Below are positions 44,910-54,005 of a stretch of 64,000 nucleotides of DNA, one piece after another. The first letter of the stretch is position 1. Each line of letters opens with the position of its first letter. Below the pieces are notes generated by a model, which searched no databases, was not told the DNA's origin, and saw only the letters and a program-made list of their open reading frames with translations. The stretch is from JAPOUP01 sp965203605 (GTDB lineage Bacteria; Pseudomonadota; Alphaproteobacteria; Rhodobacterales; Rhodobacteraceae), in the NCBI GenBank assembly GCA_965203605.1, contig OZ241902.1, forward strand, positions 186,001-250,000, written 5' to 3'. The position numbers were made by a program, and so were the translations under genes.

Positions 44910-45887
44910 ATGCGAATTGATGGATTGCAATACGCCAATTGGTCCGAAAGGATTTTCCGTCAGATGCGCGAAGGTGGCATGGACGCTGTCCACGTGACGA
45001 TCTGTTATCACGAAAATTTCCGGGAAACCGTTCTGAATGTCGAGCGATGGAACAGGTGGTTCAAGCGATTTCCAGACCTCATAGTGCCGGCGCATCGGGC
45101 GTCTGACATTGATTGCGCCCGAAGAACCGGTCGAACAGCGATAATCTTCGGGCTCCAGAACTGCGCACCGATCGAGGATGACATTGGTCTCGTCGAAATT
45201 CTGCACGCGCTTGGCGTCAGGTTCATGCAACTGACCTACAACAACCAGTCGTTGCTTGCAGGGGGGTGCTATGAATCTGAGGACAGCGGGATCACCCGCA
45301 TGGGGCGGCAGGTGATCAGGGAGATGAACAGGGTTGGTCTTGCTATAGATATGAGCCATTCGGGTGACAGGTCGACAATTGAGGCGGCGGAGATTTCCGA
45401 ACGACCGATCGCCATCACGCACGCCAATCCATTTGATTGGAAGCCAGCACGTCGCAATAAGCGCGAAGATGTCATTCGTGCCGTGGTCGACGCAGGCGGA
45501 ATGATCGGGTTCTCGTTGTACCCCCATCACCTTCGGGGTGGACCCGACTGTACGCTCCGCGGTTTCTCGGAAATGGTGGCTCGTACGGCAGACCGATACG
45601 GAGTGGACCACTTCGGGATTGGGTCAGACCTTTGCCAGGATCAACCCGACAGTGTAGTGGCTTGGATGCGGAATGGTCGGTGGTCCATGGCAACCGACTT
45701 TGGCGAGGGATCTGCCGATGAACCTGGTTTTCCTCCGATGCCCGCATGGTTTCGGAACAATTGCGATTTTGCCAATATCGAAGTTGGCCTTCGCAGGGTC
45801 GGCATGCACGATGCGGAAGTTGCCGCGATAATGGGTGGGAATTGGTACCGGTTTTTCGCTGAGGCCTTCGAATCGAAATCGTCATGA
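44910..45887 (+). CDS. M19 (renal dipeptidase-like) family protein
   Basis: 325 residues. Family blocks are FMQLTYNNQSLLAGGCYE, MSHSGDRSTIEAAEISERP, AITHANPFDW and HFGIGSDLCQDQ. His ligands equivalent to H198 and H219 of renal dipeptidase are present (MSHSG, ITHAN). However, the N-terminal HxD reads IDGLQYANW and the bridging Glu region reads GLQNCAPIED, so the canonical metal site is incomplete. Similar variants exist in glycine-betaine gene clusters of Pseudomonas. It overlaps the next gene by 4 nt. Activity may differ from dipeptide hydrolysis. Confidence 0.85.
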   Translation: MRIDGLQYANWSERIFRQMREGGMDAVHVTICYHENFRETVLNVERWNRWFKRFPDLIVPAHRASDIDCARRTGRTAIIFGLQNCAPIEDDIGLVEILHALGVRFMQLTYNNQSLLAGGCYESEDSGITRMGRQVIREMNRVGLAIDMSHSGDRSTIEAAEISERPIAITHANPFDWKPARRNKREDVIRAVVDAGGMIGFSLYPHHLRGGPDCTLRGFSEMVARTADRYGVDHFGIGSDLCQDQPDSVVAWMRNGRWSMATDFGEGSADEPGFPPMPAWFRNNCDFANIEVGLRRVGMHDAEVAAIMGGNWYRFFAEAFESKSS

Positions 45888-47572
45888 CGTCTACGGGTCG
45901 GCGGGTCGAACGGCGGGCTCCGTCCGAAGTGATGCGGCTCAGTCGACTCGGAGCGTTCCATCAATGCCGCTTGAGCTTTATGCGTGTTCTGACCCGCCGG
46001 ATTGCGCGGGACCGGTGGCGGTTCGAGCGGCCACTTTTCGAGATCGACAGGGCGGGCGTGGGTCGTGCCGTCTATACCGCCCTTGGTCCCGAGAGAAATT
46101 ACTCCTTGGTTGCGTTTGCACATGACTTGCCAGATGCGATGCGTTCAGACCGAGTGATCGCGGAGGCATGGGATGCCACGTTTGCGCTATACGATGGCAT
46201 TCCAACAGAGTCGGATATCCATCGGTTGGCGCACAACGTGCCGATTCAGGAAGCAGGGCGCGTAACGGAACGGGAACTTGTTCTCTCCAGGGCAAATAGA
46301 TCGGTTCGGCTGTGGAGACATGTGGTCGAATCACTCGCATCCGGACGTCAGCCTGACTCTGCATCTATCGAACAGGTTGGATACCTCATGCGGACGACCG
46401 CGGTCTACGGATCAGGCAAGTTTGGTGCCGCTGACCGCGACATGATCGAAGGTCGAGTCGAATTGAGGGCGCCATTTCAGGCGGAAATGCTCTCAGTATA
46501 CCTCATACGGACATTCGCCCGTGATCTGGTCGAGCACATGGCTCGGCAACGTGGAGGAAGTCAGGCCGTTCGTTTGGATCCCGCAATTTCGAGGTGGATG
46601 GGAATCGGAAATTCAACCGGCCTAGGCATGGCTCCGTTCATCATCAATCACCCGGTGCTCTTCAACAATTGGATCATGGCACGTGAGGAGGCTGTCGCGC
46701 TTGTTCGCTCAGTCCCAAGAGCGACATCTGCGGAGTTGGCAATCTTTGTCGAGTTGCTGGCCCGCTCAGAGGAAGCCGTGCGGAAATGGAGAACGGAGCA
46801 CCCTCGACAGGCAAAGCGGGTAGCCGAACTCAATGTGGACCTTAAGGCAATGCGGGGTTTCATTCACACCAGCAGTCTTGGGAACGACGACTACCCTTGG
46901 GACAAGCTGGTGGATTGGGCGGGAACGGCACTGTCCGAGGAAGGAATGGAACTGCTTGCCTCACTCATACTTGAACCCTACGGGGAAATTGTCGATGGCT
47001 TGGTCGCCGACATGTCGAGCGATTGTGCAGGCACTCCGGCGATTGATGGCCAGATGGCTATCTCGGAAATTCGATCGCAGATCGAAAATTCCTTTGGTTG
47101 GGCACTCGCGCTCAATTGGGAAGCGCCCGAAAACTGTGCCCGCGTGTGGTATATCTCGGAAGAGAAGCTGGAGCCACGTCTTGGCGAACGGCATGAAGAG
47201 CCGATTGGCGATTTCGAGCAACCTCTTTCTCCTGCCCGAGATGCGGCAAGAGCATATGCTGATCTAGCCCAATGGGACGGCAACAGCCCAATCGCGGAAT
47301 TCCTGAACGTCCACGCAGAGCACCGGCATGTAATCCGTCGCACGCAAATGTGCAGCAACGCTCCCTACGGCGAGATCCGTGACAACACGATTTCGGCGAA
47401 TCTGGTTCCACTCGACATGTTACGAGCCAAACTCTCCTTCTTTGGCGCCACCCGTTTCGATCCAAGATCCGATAGATGGATCCGGATCTGTATGTTTGCC
47501 GGTGCTCCGCATCCAGAGGAATTGTCTCCTGACAACGCAGATTTCTGGGTCTATCCCGAGTCGCACATATGA
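45884..47572 (+). CDS. unrecognised 562-residue protein in M19/DUF3726 operon
   Basis: 562 residues, overlapping both neighbours by 4 nt. No signal peptide or membrane helix and a mixed alpha-helical composition. Landmarks are GSGKFGAADRDMIEGRVELR, RWMGIGNSTGLGMAPFIINH and NDDYPWDKLVDWAGTALSEE. The Gly-rich GIGNSTGLGMAPF stretch could be a nucleotide or phosphate loop, but I do not recognise a family. The tight coupling means it acts with the M19-like and DUF3726 proteins. Confidence 0.7.
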   Translation: MTSTGRRVERRAPSEVMRLSRLGAFHQCRLSFMRVLTRRIARDRWRFERPLFEIDRAGVGRAVYTALGPERNYSLVAFAHDLPDAMRSDRVIAEAWDATFALYDGIPTESDIHRLAHNVPIQEAGRVTERELVLSRANRSVRLWRHVVESLASGRQPDSASIEQVGYLMRTTAVYGSGKFGAADRDMIEGRVELRAPFQAEMLSVYLIRTFARDLVEHMARQRGGSQAVRLDPAISRWMGIGNSTGLGMAPFIINHPVLFNNWIMAREEAVALVRSVPRATSAELAIFVELLARSEEAVRKWRTEHPRQAKRVAELNVDLKAMRGFIHTSSLGNDDYPWDKLVDWAGTALSEEGMELLASLILEPYGEIVDGLVADMSSDCAGTPAIDGQMAISEIRSQIENSFGWALALNWEAPENCARVWYISEEKLEPRLGERHEEPIGDFEQPLSPARDAARAYADLAQWDGNSPIAEFLNVHAEHRHVIRRTQMCSNAPYGEIRDNTISANLVPLDMLRAKLSFFGATRFDPRSDRWIRICMFAGAPHPEELSPDNADFWVYPESHI

Positions 47573-48213
47573 ATCTGTCTCTGAATGAGGTTGAATCGAT
47601 CGCCCGCAAAGCTGCCCGCGGGGCTGGCTATGACTGGGGTAACTGTGAGGAGGCAGGGTGGGCGGTTCGGTGGCTTTGCTCATTCAAATTGGATGGATGC
47701 GGCGCTCTCGCAGCGCAGTTGCGTCATGACTGCGTTTCATCGCCGACAGACGCCACACCAAGGGCAATTGGAAAGACCTGGAAAGCGTCGGGAGATTTCA
47801 TGTGCCCGATCCTTGCAGGTGCCGCCATTTCGGACTTCGCTTATGCGAGCGATGAGGTAGGTTGGGTGCTGGAGTCGGTCGCCAACCCCATGTTGTTGCT
47901 TCCGTTCGCATCCCGAATTGCGCAACAGATGCGATCAGTCGTCAGTGTTTCGTGGTGTGGTACCGAGACTTCCGCGAGCGCTGAGCAGTTCGGCGTGAAG
48001 GTAGGTCACGAGCGACTCGACGCTGCCCATGCTCAGTATGTCAATGTTTCTATTGGTGGGACACTCTGCGGCTTACTGCCCAAAGTTCACCGGGTCTGGC
48101 CGGCAGCGGATCACTGGGACGCGTTGGTTGCCCTGGCAGGTAGGACATATGCCCCGGCCACCGAGGAGTCACGGTCTCTCGGTGCTGGGGGAGGCTTGGA
48201 CGACAATGACTGA
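47569..48213 (+). CDS. DUF3726 family protein
   Basis: 214 residues. MNLSLNEVESIARKAARGAG and WGNCEEAGWAVRWLC are the conserved N-terminus of DUF3726. The protein continues with Ala/Gly-rich soluble sequence. Function unknown; found next to amino-acid and betaine catabolic genes in Rhodobacterales, as I recall. Start overlaps the 562-residue gene by 4 nt. Last gene before an IS630 relic. Confidence 0.75.
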   Translation: MNLSLNEVESIARKAARGAGYDWGNCEEAGWAVRWLCSFKLDGCGALAAQLRHDCVSSPTDATPRAIGKTWKASGDFMCPILAGAAISDFAYASDEVGWVLESVANPMLLLPFASRIAQQMRSVVSVSWCGTETSASAEQFGVKVGHERLDAAHAQYVNVSIGGTLCGLLPKVHRVWPAADHWDALVALAGRTYAPATEESRSLGAGGGLDDND

Positions 48214-48330
48214 CGCAAACCGTTTCACCTGACAAATCGGATTGTGTTTTCGATTTCGATCTCAACTACGCGTTCAGGGAGATCGTTCTGGTTCCGTCGA
48301 TCTATCGGAGGTGTGGACCTAAGGGGGGCT

Positions 48331-48914
48331 GATTCCAGACCAAATGGGTGATCACCGATAGGCACCCCGGATCTCACGGCACCACCCAATCCCTTGTGGC
48401 GATCCGCGTGATCTTCCCCCCCCCCCCCCCCTTCCAGCGGATGAACCCGTCCCACATCTACACGACGGTCTCCCTGACATGCCCTGCGCTTTCGAACACT
48501 TGGTTGGGTAGGTGGCGGTGCCTCAGGACGGAGAACAGGGTCCCGGCCGGATTCAGCTCCGGACCGTAGGGTGGCAGCCGAAGCAGGGAGACGTTGGCGG
48601 GATCTCCAGATCCGCACCATTCCAGTCCGCCCTGCCGGGGACCAAAAGAGCGTACCGTCCTGCTTCGGCCGGAGGACGCCGTCGCCTAGCCGGTGGCGGC
48701 GGAACCTGTGTTTCGAAGCCAGTTCGCGTAGCTGTCCGAGTGTGTGGTCGGTGCGCGAAACCATGACTTTCGCTGTCATTCCGTTATCTTCCTCTGCAGG
48801 TCCGCAACCACAGAATGCAGGACGGCGGCATCAATCACACGCAGAATTATGGGGTGCCACGCAGCATGATCTTCCCTTTTGTTCTTGAGTGTCTTCCCTT
48901 ATTTGGGTTGGTGT
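48331..48914 (-). mobile_element. IS630-family relic, copy 3 (internally deleted)
   Basis: Degenerate ends GATTCCAGACCAAATGGG (48331) and ATTTGGGTTGGTGT (to 48914). Only about 580 bp remain. It contains a run of 16 C at 48416-48431 where the other copies have five or six. Confidence 0.75.
48374..48779 (-). pseudogene. IS630-family transposase remnant (copy 3)
   Basis: The N-terminus MTAKVMVSRTDHTLGQLREL and ASKHRFRRHRLGD is joined by a large deletion to the C-terminal part around the LPPYGPELN block and a terminal TRDWVVP. In this copy the LPP-to-PELN junction keeps its reading frame, unlike copies 1 and 2. Non-functional because the catalytic centre is mostly gone and the poly-C run shifts the frame. 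Confidence 0.7.
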
Positions 48915-48934
48915 TTGAGTGACGGAGATATGTT

Positions 48935-49693
48935 TCAACCCGTCCTGAAGGGGTCGGAACGGTCCCTGAACGGGAATGGCTGAGGTGCCGCACACTCCGC
49001 GTCACTGGCTTCGTCTCCTTTGGCGCCCTCCTTCGGTGGCGGCGGTTCCCGCAACCACCTCAGCATTCTGTTCCTGGCTTCGCCGAAGGGCATCCTTTCC
49101 ACCCTGTTGTCGAATCGCCGCACTGCCGCATAGTCGACTTCCAGAAGATCACTTGCCAGACGTTTGCCGAGAACAGCCCGCTTTGCCGCTCCGATCTCGT
49201 GCAGGTCGGCATCCGCGAGAAGATCTGGCCTCTTGGTCGTGACCGTTACGAAATCGAAGAGGTCCCGTCCCTTGAAAGCCGTCGCGCGATAGTGAATCTT
49301 CTGGGCTAGGATTTCCCGGTCGGACATGACCTGGACGATGCCGTGTCCGGCCAGGCTCATTGTCTCGGGATCGAGATCGATGACGGGTGCTGCAACCAGA
49401 TAATCGATTTCTCCAATCTCATTGACAACGCATCGCAGGTGGTTCGCCTGCTCTGTGTAGAAATCCACCGTCGCGGCTACGCTGTCGTTGAGACGGGGTG
49501 ACAGGTGGGTGAGCGTCTGGACGTCATGAAGAAAGAGATCGATATCCCAACTCAGACGATGCCGGTGTCGCAGCATCAACACTGTTCCGCCGCCCCATGT
49601 CCATTGCCTGCGATTGACGCCAACACTGTCCAGATGAACGAGGGCGAGGGCAAGAAGATCGTTCCAACGGGATCCAGCGGCCCCCGTCGTCAT
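48935..49693 (-). CDS. AbiEii-type nucleotidyltransferase toxin
   Basis: 252 residues from ATG 49693 (MTTGAAGSRWNDLLALAL), overlapping the upstream stop by ATGA. WTWGGGTVLMLRHRHRLSWD with IDLFL is the nucleotidyltransferase core (GG...hDID), and MSDREILAQKIHYRATAFKG with RDLFD is the conserved second block. AbiEii toxins add nucleotides to tRNA or act in phage abortive infection. C-terminal 25 residues are low complexity. Confidence 0.8.
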   Translation of the reverse strand: MTTGAAGSRWNDLLALALVHLDSVGVNRRQWTWGGGTVLMLRHRHRLSWDIDLFLHDVQTLTHLSPRLNDSVAATVDFYTEQANHLRCVVNEIGEIDYLVAAPVIDLDPETMSLAGHGIVQVMSDREILAQKIHYRATAFKGRDLFDFVTVTTKRPDLLADADLHEIGAAKRAVLGKRLASDLLEVDYAAVRRFDNRVERMPFGEARNRMLRWLREPPPPKEGAKGDEASDAECAAPQPFPFRDRSDPFRTG

Positions 49694-49938
49694 GAAGGCA
49701 GCCCGCAACCGCAGATTGCCCGGGTTCGGGCATCGAGGTCCGCGTATTCCAGTCCAAGCTCGTCCGCAAGCTCGTAGGCTTTGTATCCGGCCGTTTCCGT
49801 CAACGCTTGGCAGACGCGGGGAATCTCCTGCCGATCCGGCGCGGTGCCGCGGAGAATCTCACGCAACCGGGCGGAGGTGATACCGCCATAGCTGGTGGAC
49901 CCATGATGCGCATACAGGTCGAGAGTCGTCATTGCCAT
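49690..49938 (-). CDS. putative cognate antitoxin of AbiEii-like toxin
   Basis: 82 residues: MAMTTLDLYAHHGSTSYGGI, TSARLREILRGTAPDRQEIP, then YKAYELADELGLEYADLDAR. Shorter than classical AbiEi and without a clear winged helix. Its position immediately upstream with a 4-nt overlap supports the antitoxin role. A small hypothetical protein is the alternative. Confidence 0.55.
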   Translation of the reverse strand: MAMTTLDLYAHHGSTSYGGITSARLREILRGTAPDRQEIPRVCQALTETAGYKAYELADELGLEYADLDARTRAICGCGLPS

Positions 49939-50121
49939 GGCCTGAAGGTAGCATCCCTGACCGGACGCTTCAATTGCGTCAGGCCCAGGGCAGGTTCCGG
50001 CCCGGGATGAGATGGAAGCGGAAACTCGACCACCGGCCTGCCGGCGGTCCAGAAGCGTCTGTCAAGGGAATGACGGGCGGCGGGTCCCGCCTTCCGTAAA
50101 TGACTCCCACCAGCGCTCCGC

Positions 50122-50168
50122 TCCGCTGCGGAAATGGCCGGTGACGCACTTCGGAATGGAGAGTGGGA
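50122..50168 (-). repeat. dispersed ~45-bp repeat, copy D
   Basis: Minus-strand reading: CCCACTCTCCATTCCGAAGT ... GCCATTTCCGCAGCGGAGCG. Located 40 nt beyond the 3' end of cfa. Confidence 0.5.
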
Positions 50169-50207
50169 TATGAAACCCGGTGACCAGCCACTGCACCGGA
50201 TGCTTGG

Positions 50208-51443
50208 TCAGCCTCTCCTTCGATACGTGAAATGCATGACATCAGTCACGCCCGCGGCAAAAACAGCCGCGCAGGATGCCAGATAGAAATCCCAAGTGCG
50301 ATGGAACCGCTCGTCAAATCCGAGTTTGGAGATTTGTTCCCGCTGACCGTTGAAGCGGCCGCGCCATGTGCGCAGGGTCTTCGAATAACTTTTGCCGAAC
50401 GCTTCGGTGCCAAGCGTCTGGAGACCGGAAGCACTCGAAAGCCTGTCGAGCACTGCCTGGCTGGGCAGCATACCGCCCGGAAAGATGTGCTTCTGGACGA
50501 AGTCGGCGCTGTTTCGGTATGTCGGAAACAGCCTGTCCGCAATCGTGATGGCCTGCAGGGCCACAGTGCCGCCTGGCCGGATCCGGTCATGGAGAGCGGT
50601 GAAGTAGATTGGCCAGTATTGTTCTCCGACGGCCTCGATCATCTCGATCGAGGCGACTCCGTCATAGCTTCCGCGTTCGTCGCGGTAGTCGCGTAGCAGA
50701 ATGTCACCCCTTTCGCCCAGCCCGGCGTCAAAGAGGCGTTTGCGGGCATATTCGTGCTGTGCCCTTGAGATCGTCAGCGCGGTTACCTTCAGGCCGCGTT
50801 CCTGGATGGCATACTCGGCGAAACCGCCCCATCCGCAGCCGATTTCAAGAACCCGGTCTCCGGGATTGAGCGCAAGCCGGTCGCAGACCGCCGCGTATTT
50901 GTTCCTCTGTGCCTCTTCCAGTGTCTCGTTTCCGCGCCTGAACAGCGCCGAGGAATAAGTCATCGTGCCGTCGAGCCAAAGGCCATAGAAATTGTTGCCA
51001 AGATCGTAGTGCCGGGCAATGTTGCGCGGTGCCCCCCGTCGGCTGTTACCGTTGAGAACATGGCGCAGTCGCTCCCAAAGGCGAAAGATCGCAGTGCCGT
51101 TGAACTGGTTCGCCATACTTTCGTTGTTTAGCAGGATTACGTCCATGAGAGCCTGCAGGTCAGGCGTTGTCCACCAGCCGTCCACGTACATCTCACCGAA
51201 GCCCAGATGCCCTTCGCCGAGCAGGCGCCGGAAGAAATTCCGGTTCAGGATTACGATCCTGCCATGCGGACCCGGTTCCTGCCCTTCAGCGCTGAGGCGG
51301 CTGCCGTCGGGTAGCTCGACGTCAATCGATCCGAACTCGATATGCCTAAGGACCGCCTGGAATGGCCTGAATCGCCTTGGAAGCGTCGTCGGCCCTCCGA
51401 ATGTGGTGGAAGCCATGGCGTGGTTGGTGGTTGGGACGGTCAT
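50208..51443 (-). CDS. cfa: cyclopropane-fatty-acyl-phospholipid synthase-like methyltransferase
   Basis: 411 residues from ATG 51443 (MTVPTTNHAMASTTFGGPTT), overlapping the SDR stop by ATGA. NIARHYDLGNNFYGLWLDGT and MTYSSALFRRGNETLEEAQ precede the SAM-binding VLEIGCGWGGFAEYA. FVQKHIFPGGMLPS and RTWRGRFNGQREQI complete the family pattern. It methylates unsaturated phospholipid acyl chains. As the last gene of an RpoE-linked operon it likely belongs to membrane remodelling under singlet oxygen. Confidence 0.93.
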   Translation of the reverse strand: MTVPTTNHAMASTTFGGPTTLPRRFRPFQAVLRHIEFGSIDVELPDGSRLSAEGQEPGPHGRIVILNRNFFRRLLGEGHLGFGEMYVDGWWTTPDLQALMDVILLNNESMANQFNGTAIFRLWERLRHVLNGNSRRGAPRNIARHYDLGNNFYGLWLDGTMTYSSALFRRGNETLEEAQRNKYAAVCDRLALNPGDRVLEIGCGWGGFAEYAIQERGLKVTALTISRAQHEYARKRLFDAGLGERGDILLRDYRDERGSYDGVASIEMIEAVGEQYWPIYFTALHDRIRPGGTVALQAITIADRLFPTYRNSADFVQKHIFPGGMLPSQAVLDRLSSASGLQTLGTEAFGKSYSKTLRTWRGRFNGQREQISKLGFDERFHRTWDFYLASCAAVFAAGVTDVMHFTYRRRG

Positions 51444-52219
51444 TGCTTTCTCTTCCGTCGACGGGCCGCAAATGCGAGCAGCCAGAGATAGATCGGCAGC
51501 GGCAGGGCCGAGAGGACCCTGAAGGCAAATGCCATGGCAAAGGGAAAGGTGATCTCGTAACCACCCCGCTTCATTCCCTGAACGATCCGTTCGGCGGCGG
51601 TCTGCGGACTCAGAAGGAAGGGCATGTGAAAGCTGTTCTTCGCTGTCAGCCGCGTTGCAACAAAGCCTGGGCTGCAGATCTGCACCTTGATGCCCGATCC
51701 ATCGAGATCGCAGCGCAGGCATTCGGCAAGGTTCATCAGAGCCGCCTTTGTCGCGCCATAGCCCCAGGCATCCGGCAGACCGCGGTATCCGGCGAGCGAT
51801 CCGACCAGCATGACATGTCCCGACCTGCGCTGGCAGAAGTCCGGAATGCAGGCGGTGAGCACGCGCAGCGCACCCGTTAGGTTCACATCAACGATCTGCT
51901 CAAGCGCATCGACATCGGGATGGCGCGCTGACATGGGTTCATAGCTGCCCGCGCAGTAGATGACGCCGTCCATCGGACCTGCGTCGCGGAATGCCTGCAG
52001 CACTGCCGCGCTGTCGGCGACGTCGACCGCCACTGCGGCATGACCGCCATTTGGTGTCATGACAGGCTGCATCTCCTCCACAAGACTCGTCAGCGCCGCT
52101 TCGCCACGGGCTGAAACAGCGACCGCTGCACCCGCTTGGGCAAGTTGAATCGCAAGCTGTCGGCCAATTCCGGCGCTGGCGCCGACCAGCCAGTAACGCT
52201 TTCCCTCGAGGCTGATCAT
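51440..52219 (-). CDS. short-chain dehydrogenase/reductase
   Basis: 259 residues. Cofactor motif VGASAGIGR (residues 12-20). Catalytic Ser141, Tyr154 and Lys158 in MLVGSLAGYRGLPDAWGYGA followed by TKAAL. The C-terminal hydrophobic segment (LPLPIYLWLLAFAARRRKRK) suggests membrane attachment. Matches in position the SDR of the R. sphaeroides RpoE operon (RSP_1087-1091, from memory). Overlaps both neighbours by 4 nt. Confidence 0.9.
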   Translation of the reverse strand: MISLEGKRYWLVGASAGIGRQLAIQLAQAGAAVAVSARGEAALTSLVEEMQPVMTPNGGHAAVAVDVADSAAVLQAFRDAGPMDGVIYCAGSYEPMSARHPDVDALEQIVDVNLTGALRVLTACIPDFCQRRSGHVMLVGSLAGYRGLPDAWGYGATKAALMNLAECLRCDLDGSGIKVQICSPGFVATRLTAKNSFHMPFLLSPQTAAERIVQGMKRGGYEITFPFAMAFAFRVLSALPLPIYLWLLAFAARRRKRKQ

Positions 52220-52764
52220 GGCAGTTCGATCTGCGATTTCGGATCATGGCCCTTTCGGAAAAGTGCGACGACCTCGCCAACCTTGAAGCCAAACTTGGTC
52301 ATGCGGGCGCGGTTGATGAGCGTGCCGTCGTCAATCAGGTAGAACCAGTCCTCGAAGCCGACAACGATTTCTCCGGCTTTCCTCGGCAGTCGCAATCGGT
52401 ATTGCATTGTCGCGGCATTTCCGCGCTGCGCACCATTCGCCGTGCCCACGACATCCTGCGCTGTGGCGCGGAAGTTTCCGTTGCCAGCGAACTCCAGTTC
52501 CCAGCACCTCTCCCCGGTCTCGCCATCATCATAGCGGAAGCGCTCGTCGAGCTTGCCATGCCTGCCGGACCACTGGCCTGTCATCGCGATTGTGAACCGC
52601 CGTTCAACTCGACCTGACAGCCCTAAGTAGATACCCGACGCCGTCAGGGGACCACTGAGATAGTCCCGCAGATCCAGAAGCGGCATTCCAGCGGCATAGG
52701 CATCGACTCGCTGCGGCATCAGTTCAAACAGCAGTCCCGAACCGGGGAAGTGTCTTGCTCTCAT
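52216..52764 (-). CDS. DUF3833 family protein
   Basis: 182 residues from ATG 52764 (coupled to the MFS stop); an internal Met at residue 27 (MPLLDLRDYLSGPLTASGIY) fits other members better at the N-terminus. GRVERRFTIAMTGQWSGRHG and FEDWFYLIDDGTLINRARMT are the conserved blocks. Others are often lipoproteins; no lipobox is seen here. Function unknown. Confidence 0.8.
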   Translation of the reverse strand: MRARHFPGSGLLFELMPQRVDAYAAGMPLLDLRDYLSGPLTASGIYLGLSGRVERRFTIAMTGQWSGRHGKLDERFRYDDGETGERCWELEFAGNGNFRATAQDVVGTANGAQRGNAATMQYRLRLPRKAGEIVVGFEDWFYLIDDGTLINRARMTKFGFKVGEVVALFRKGHDPKSQIELP

Positions 52765-54005
52765 GGATTGTTCCTTTCCTTGATGAGAAGCAGCATCGGC
52801 AGTGCGGCCAGCTTCAGAGCGCAGGGCACGAGTGCATAGGCGGTCGACAGCGCCATTGTTCCCTGTTCGGACGTAACGCCTGGTTCATATCCCGCGAAGC
52901 CGAGCGTCGGCAGCATCACGCCAGCGGCGAGGGCGAGCCCGGATTTCTGCAGAAATATCCAGAGTGAAAACACCTGCCCGCCGTCATTTCTGATTCTGGC
53001 TGCCAGTAGAGCGGGTGCCAGGGTCATATCGGCACCGAGCGCCGCTCCGGAAGCCGCGGCTATGGCATAGAACGCGGCAATGTCGCCTGCGCCTAGCGCG
53101 TAGGCCCATATGAAAGCCAGTACCGAGACTGACATGCCGGATGCGAGCGCCGCCCGATGCCCAATTCTGGCAGCGATCCTTGCCCAACAGGGTGCCGCAA
53201 CGGCAGCTGCGGCAAAGAAGACGAGCAGCACTGGCCCAGCGTGTGCTTCGGCATTCAGGACGTCGGCAACGAAAAACAGCAAGAGCGTCGATGTCACCGC
53301 TGTCGGCAACCCGTTGACGAAACCGAATGCGAGCAGCGGTCTCACGCCGGGAGCGCGGAGAGCCGCCATGAGGCCTGCGGGCGGCATGGAGCGGCCCGAG
53401 ACAAGCCAGCGCCTGCGCATGCCACTCAGGGTGAGAAAAGCAATGGCCACAAAGAAAGCGGCATAGCCGGAGTATGCGATGGCACTGCCCAACAGCGGCT
53501 CCAGCACGGAAGGTACAGTCGCGGCAAGGCAGATTCCCGCAAGCCCGCCGACCTCGCGCCAGAGGGCGACCCGCGTGTGGCCTCCGCGAGTTGTTCCGGC
53601 CAGAGCGAGTCCGTGGTCATAGAGTGCGATCTGTAGGGCACTGAATCCGGTAAACGCGGCGATCAGACCGATTGCGAGGCGTGATATGGGATCACCCCAG
53701 CCCGGTGGCGCGAAAAGCAGCGCGAAGCCGGTGCAGAGCAGAGCGCCAGATACCAATATCCAAACATCCCGGTGGAGCGGTGTGTGGTCTGCAAGTCGAC
53801 CAATGAACGGATCCTGCAGGCTATCAAATGCGCGTGCAGCGAGCAGAATCGCGCCGAGGGTGACAAGACTGACGTCCATTTCGCCCGCGTAGTAGCGTGG
53901 CACATGGATGTAGAGGGGCAGCCCTGCAAAGGCGAGCATTGCGGCGACCGCCGAAGGTGCCACAAGTTCGCTCCGCGAAGGTTCTGCGCGATGGGCCTCA
54001 ATCAT
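52761..54005 (-). CDS. MFS transporter, GPH (MFS_2) type
   Basis: 414 residues from ATG 54005 (MIEAHRAEPSRSELVAPSAV). Twelve hydrophobic segments, with the signature ARAFDSLQDPFIGRLADHTP of sugar-cation/lysolipid-type symporters. The 5' end overlaps the chalcone-isomerase-like gene by 8 nt. A lipid or lipid-precursor substrate is possible because MFS_2 proteins in this operon type accompany fatty-acid modifying enzymes, but this is inference. Confidence 0.88.
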   Translation of the reverse strand: MIEAHRAEPSRSELVAPSAVAAMLAFAGLPLYIHVPRYYAGEMDVSLVTLGAILLAARAFDSLQDPFIGRLADHTPLHRDVWILVSGALLCTGFALLFAPPGWGDPISRLAIGLIAAFTGFSALQIALYDHGLALAGTTRGGHTRVALWREVGGLAGICLAATVPSVLEPLLGSAIAYSGYAAFFVAIAFLTLSGMRRRWLVSGRSMPPAGLMAALRAPGVRPLLAFGFVNGLPTAVTSTLLLFFVADVLNAEAHAGPVLLVFFAAAAVAAPCWARIAARIGHRAALASGMSVSVLAFIWAYALGAGDIAAFYAIAAASGAALGADMTLAPALLAARIRNDGGQVFSLWIFLQKSGLALAAGVMLPTLGFAGYEPGVTSEQGTMALSTAYALVPCALKLAALPMLLLIKERNNP

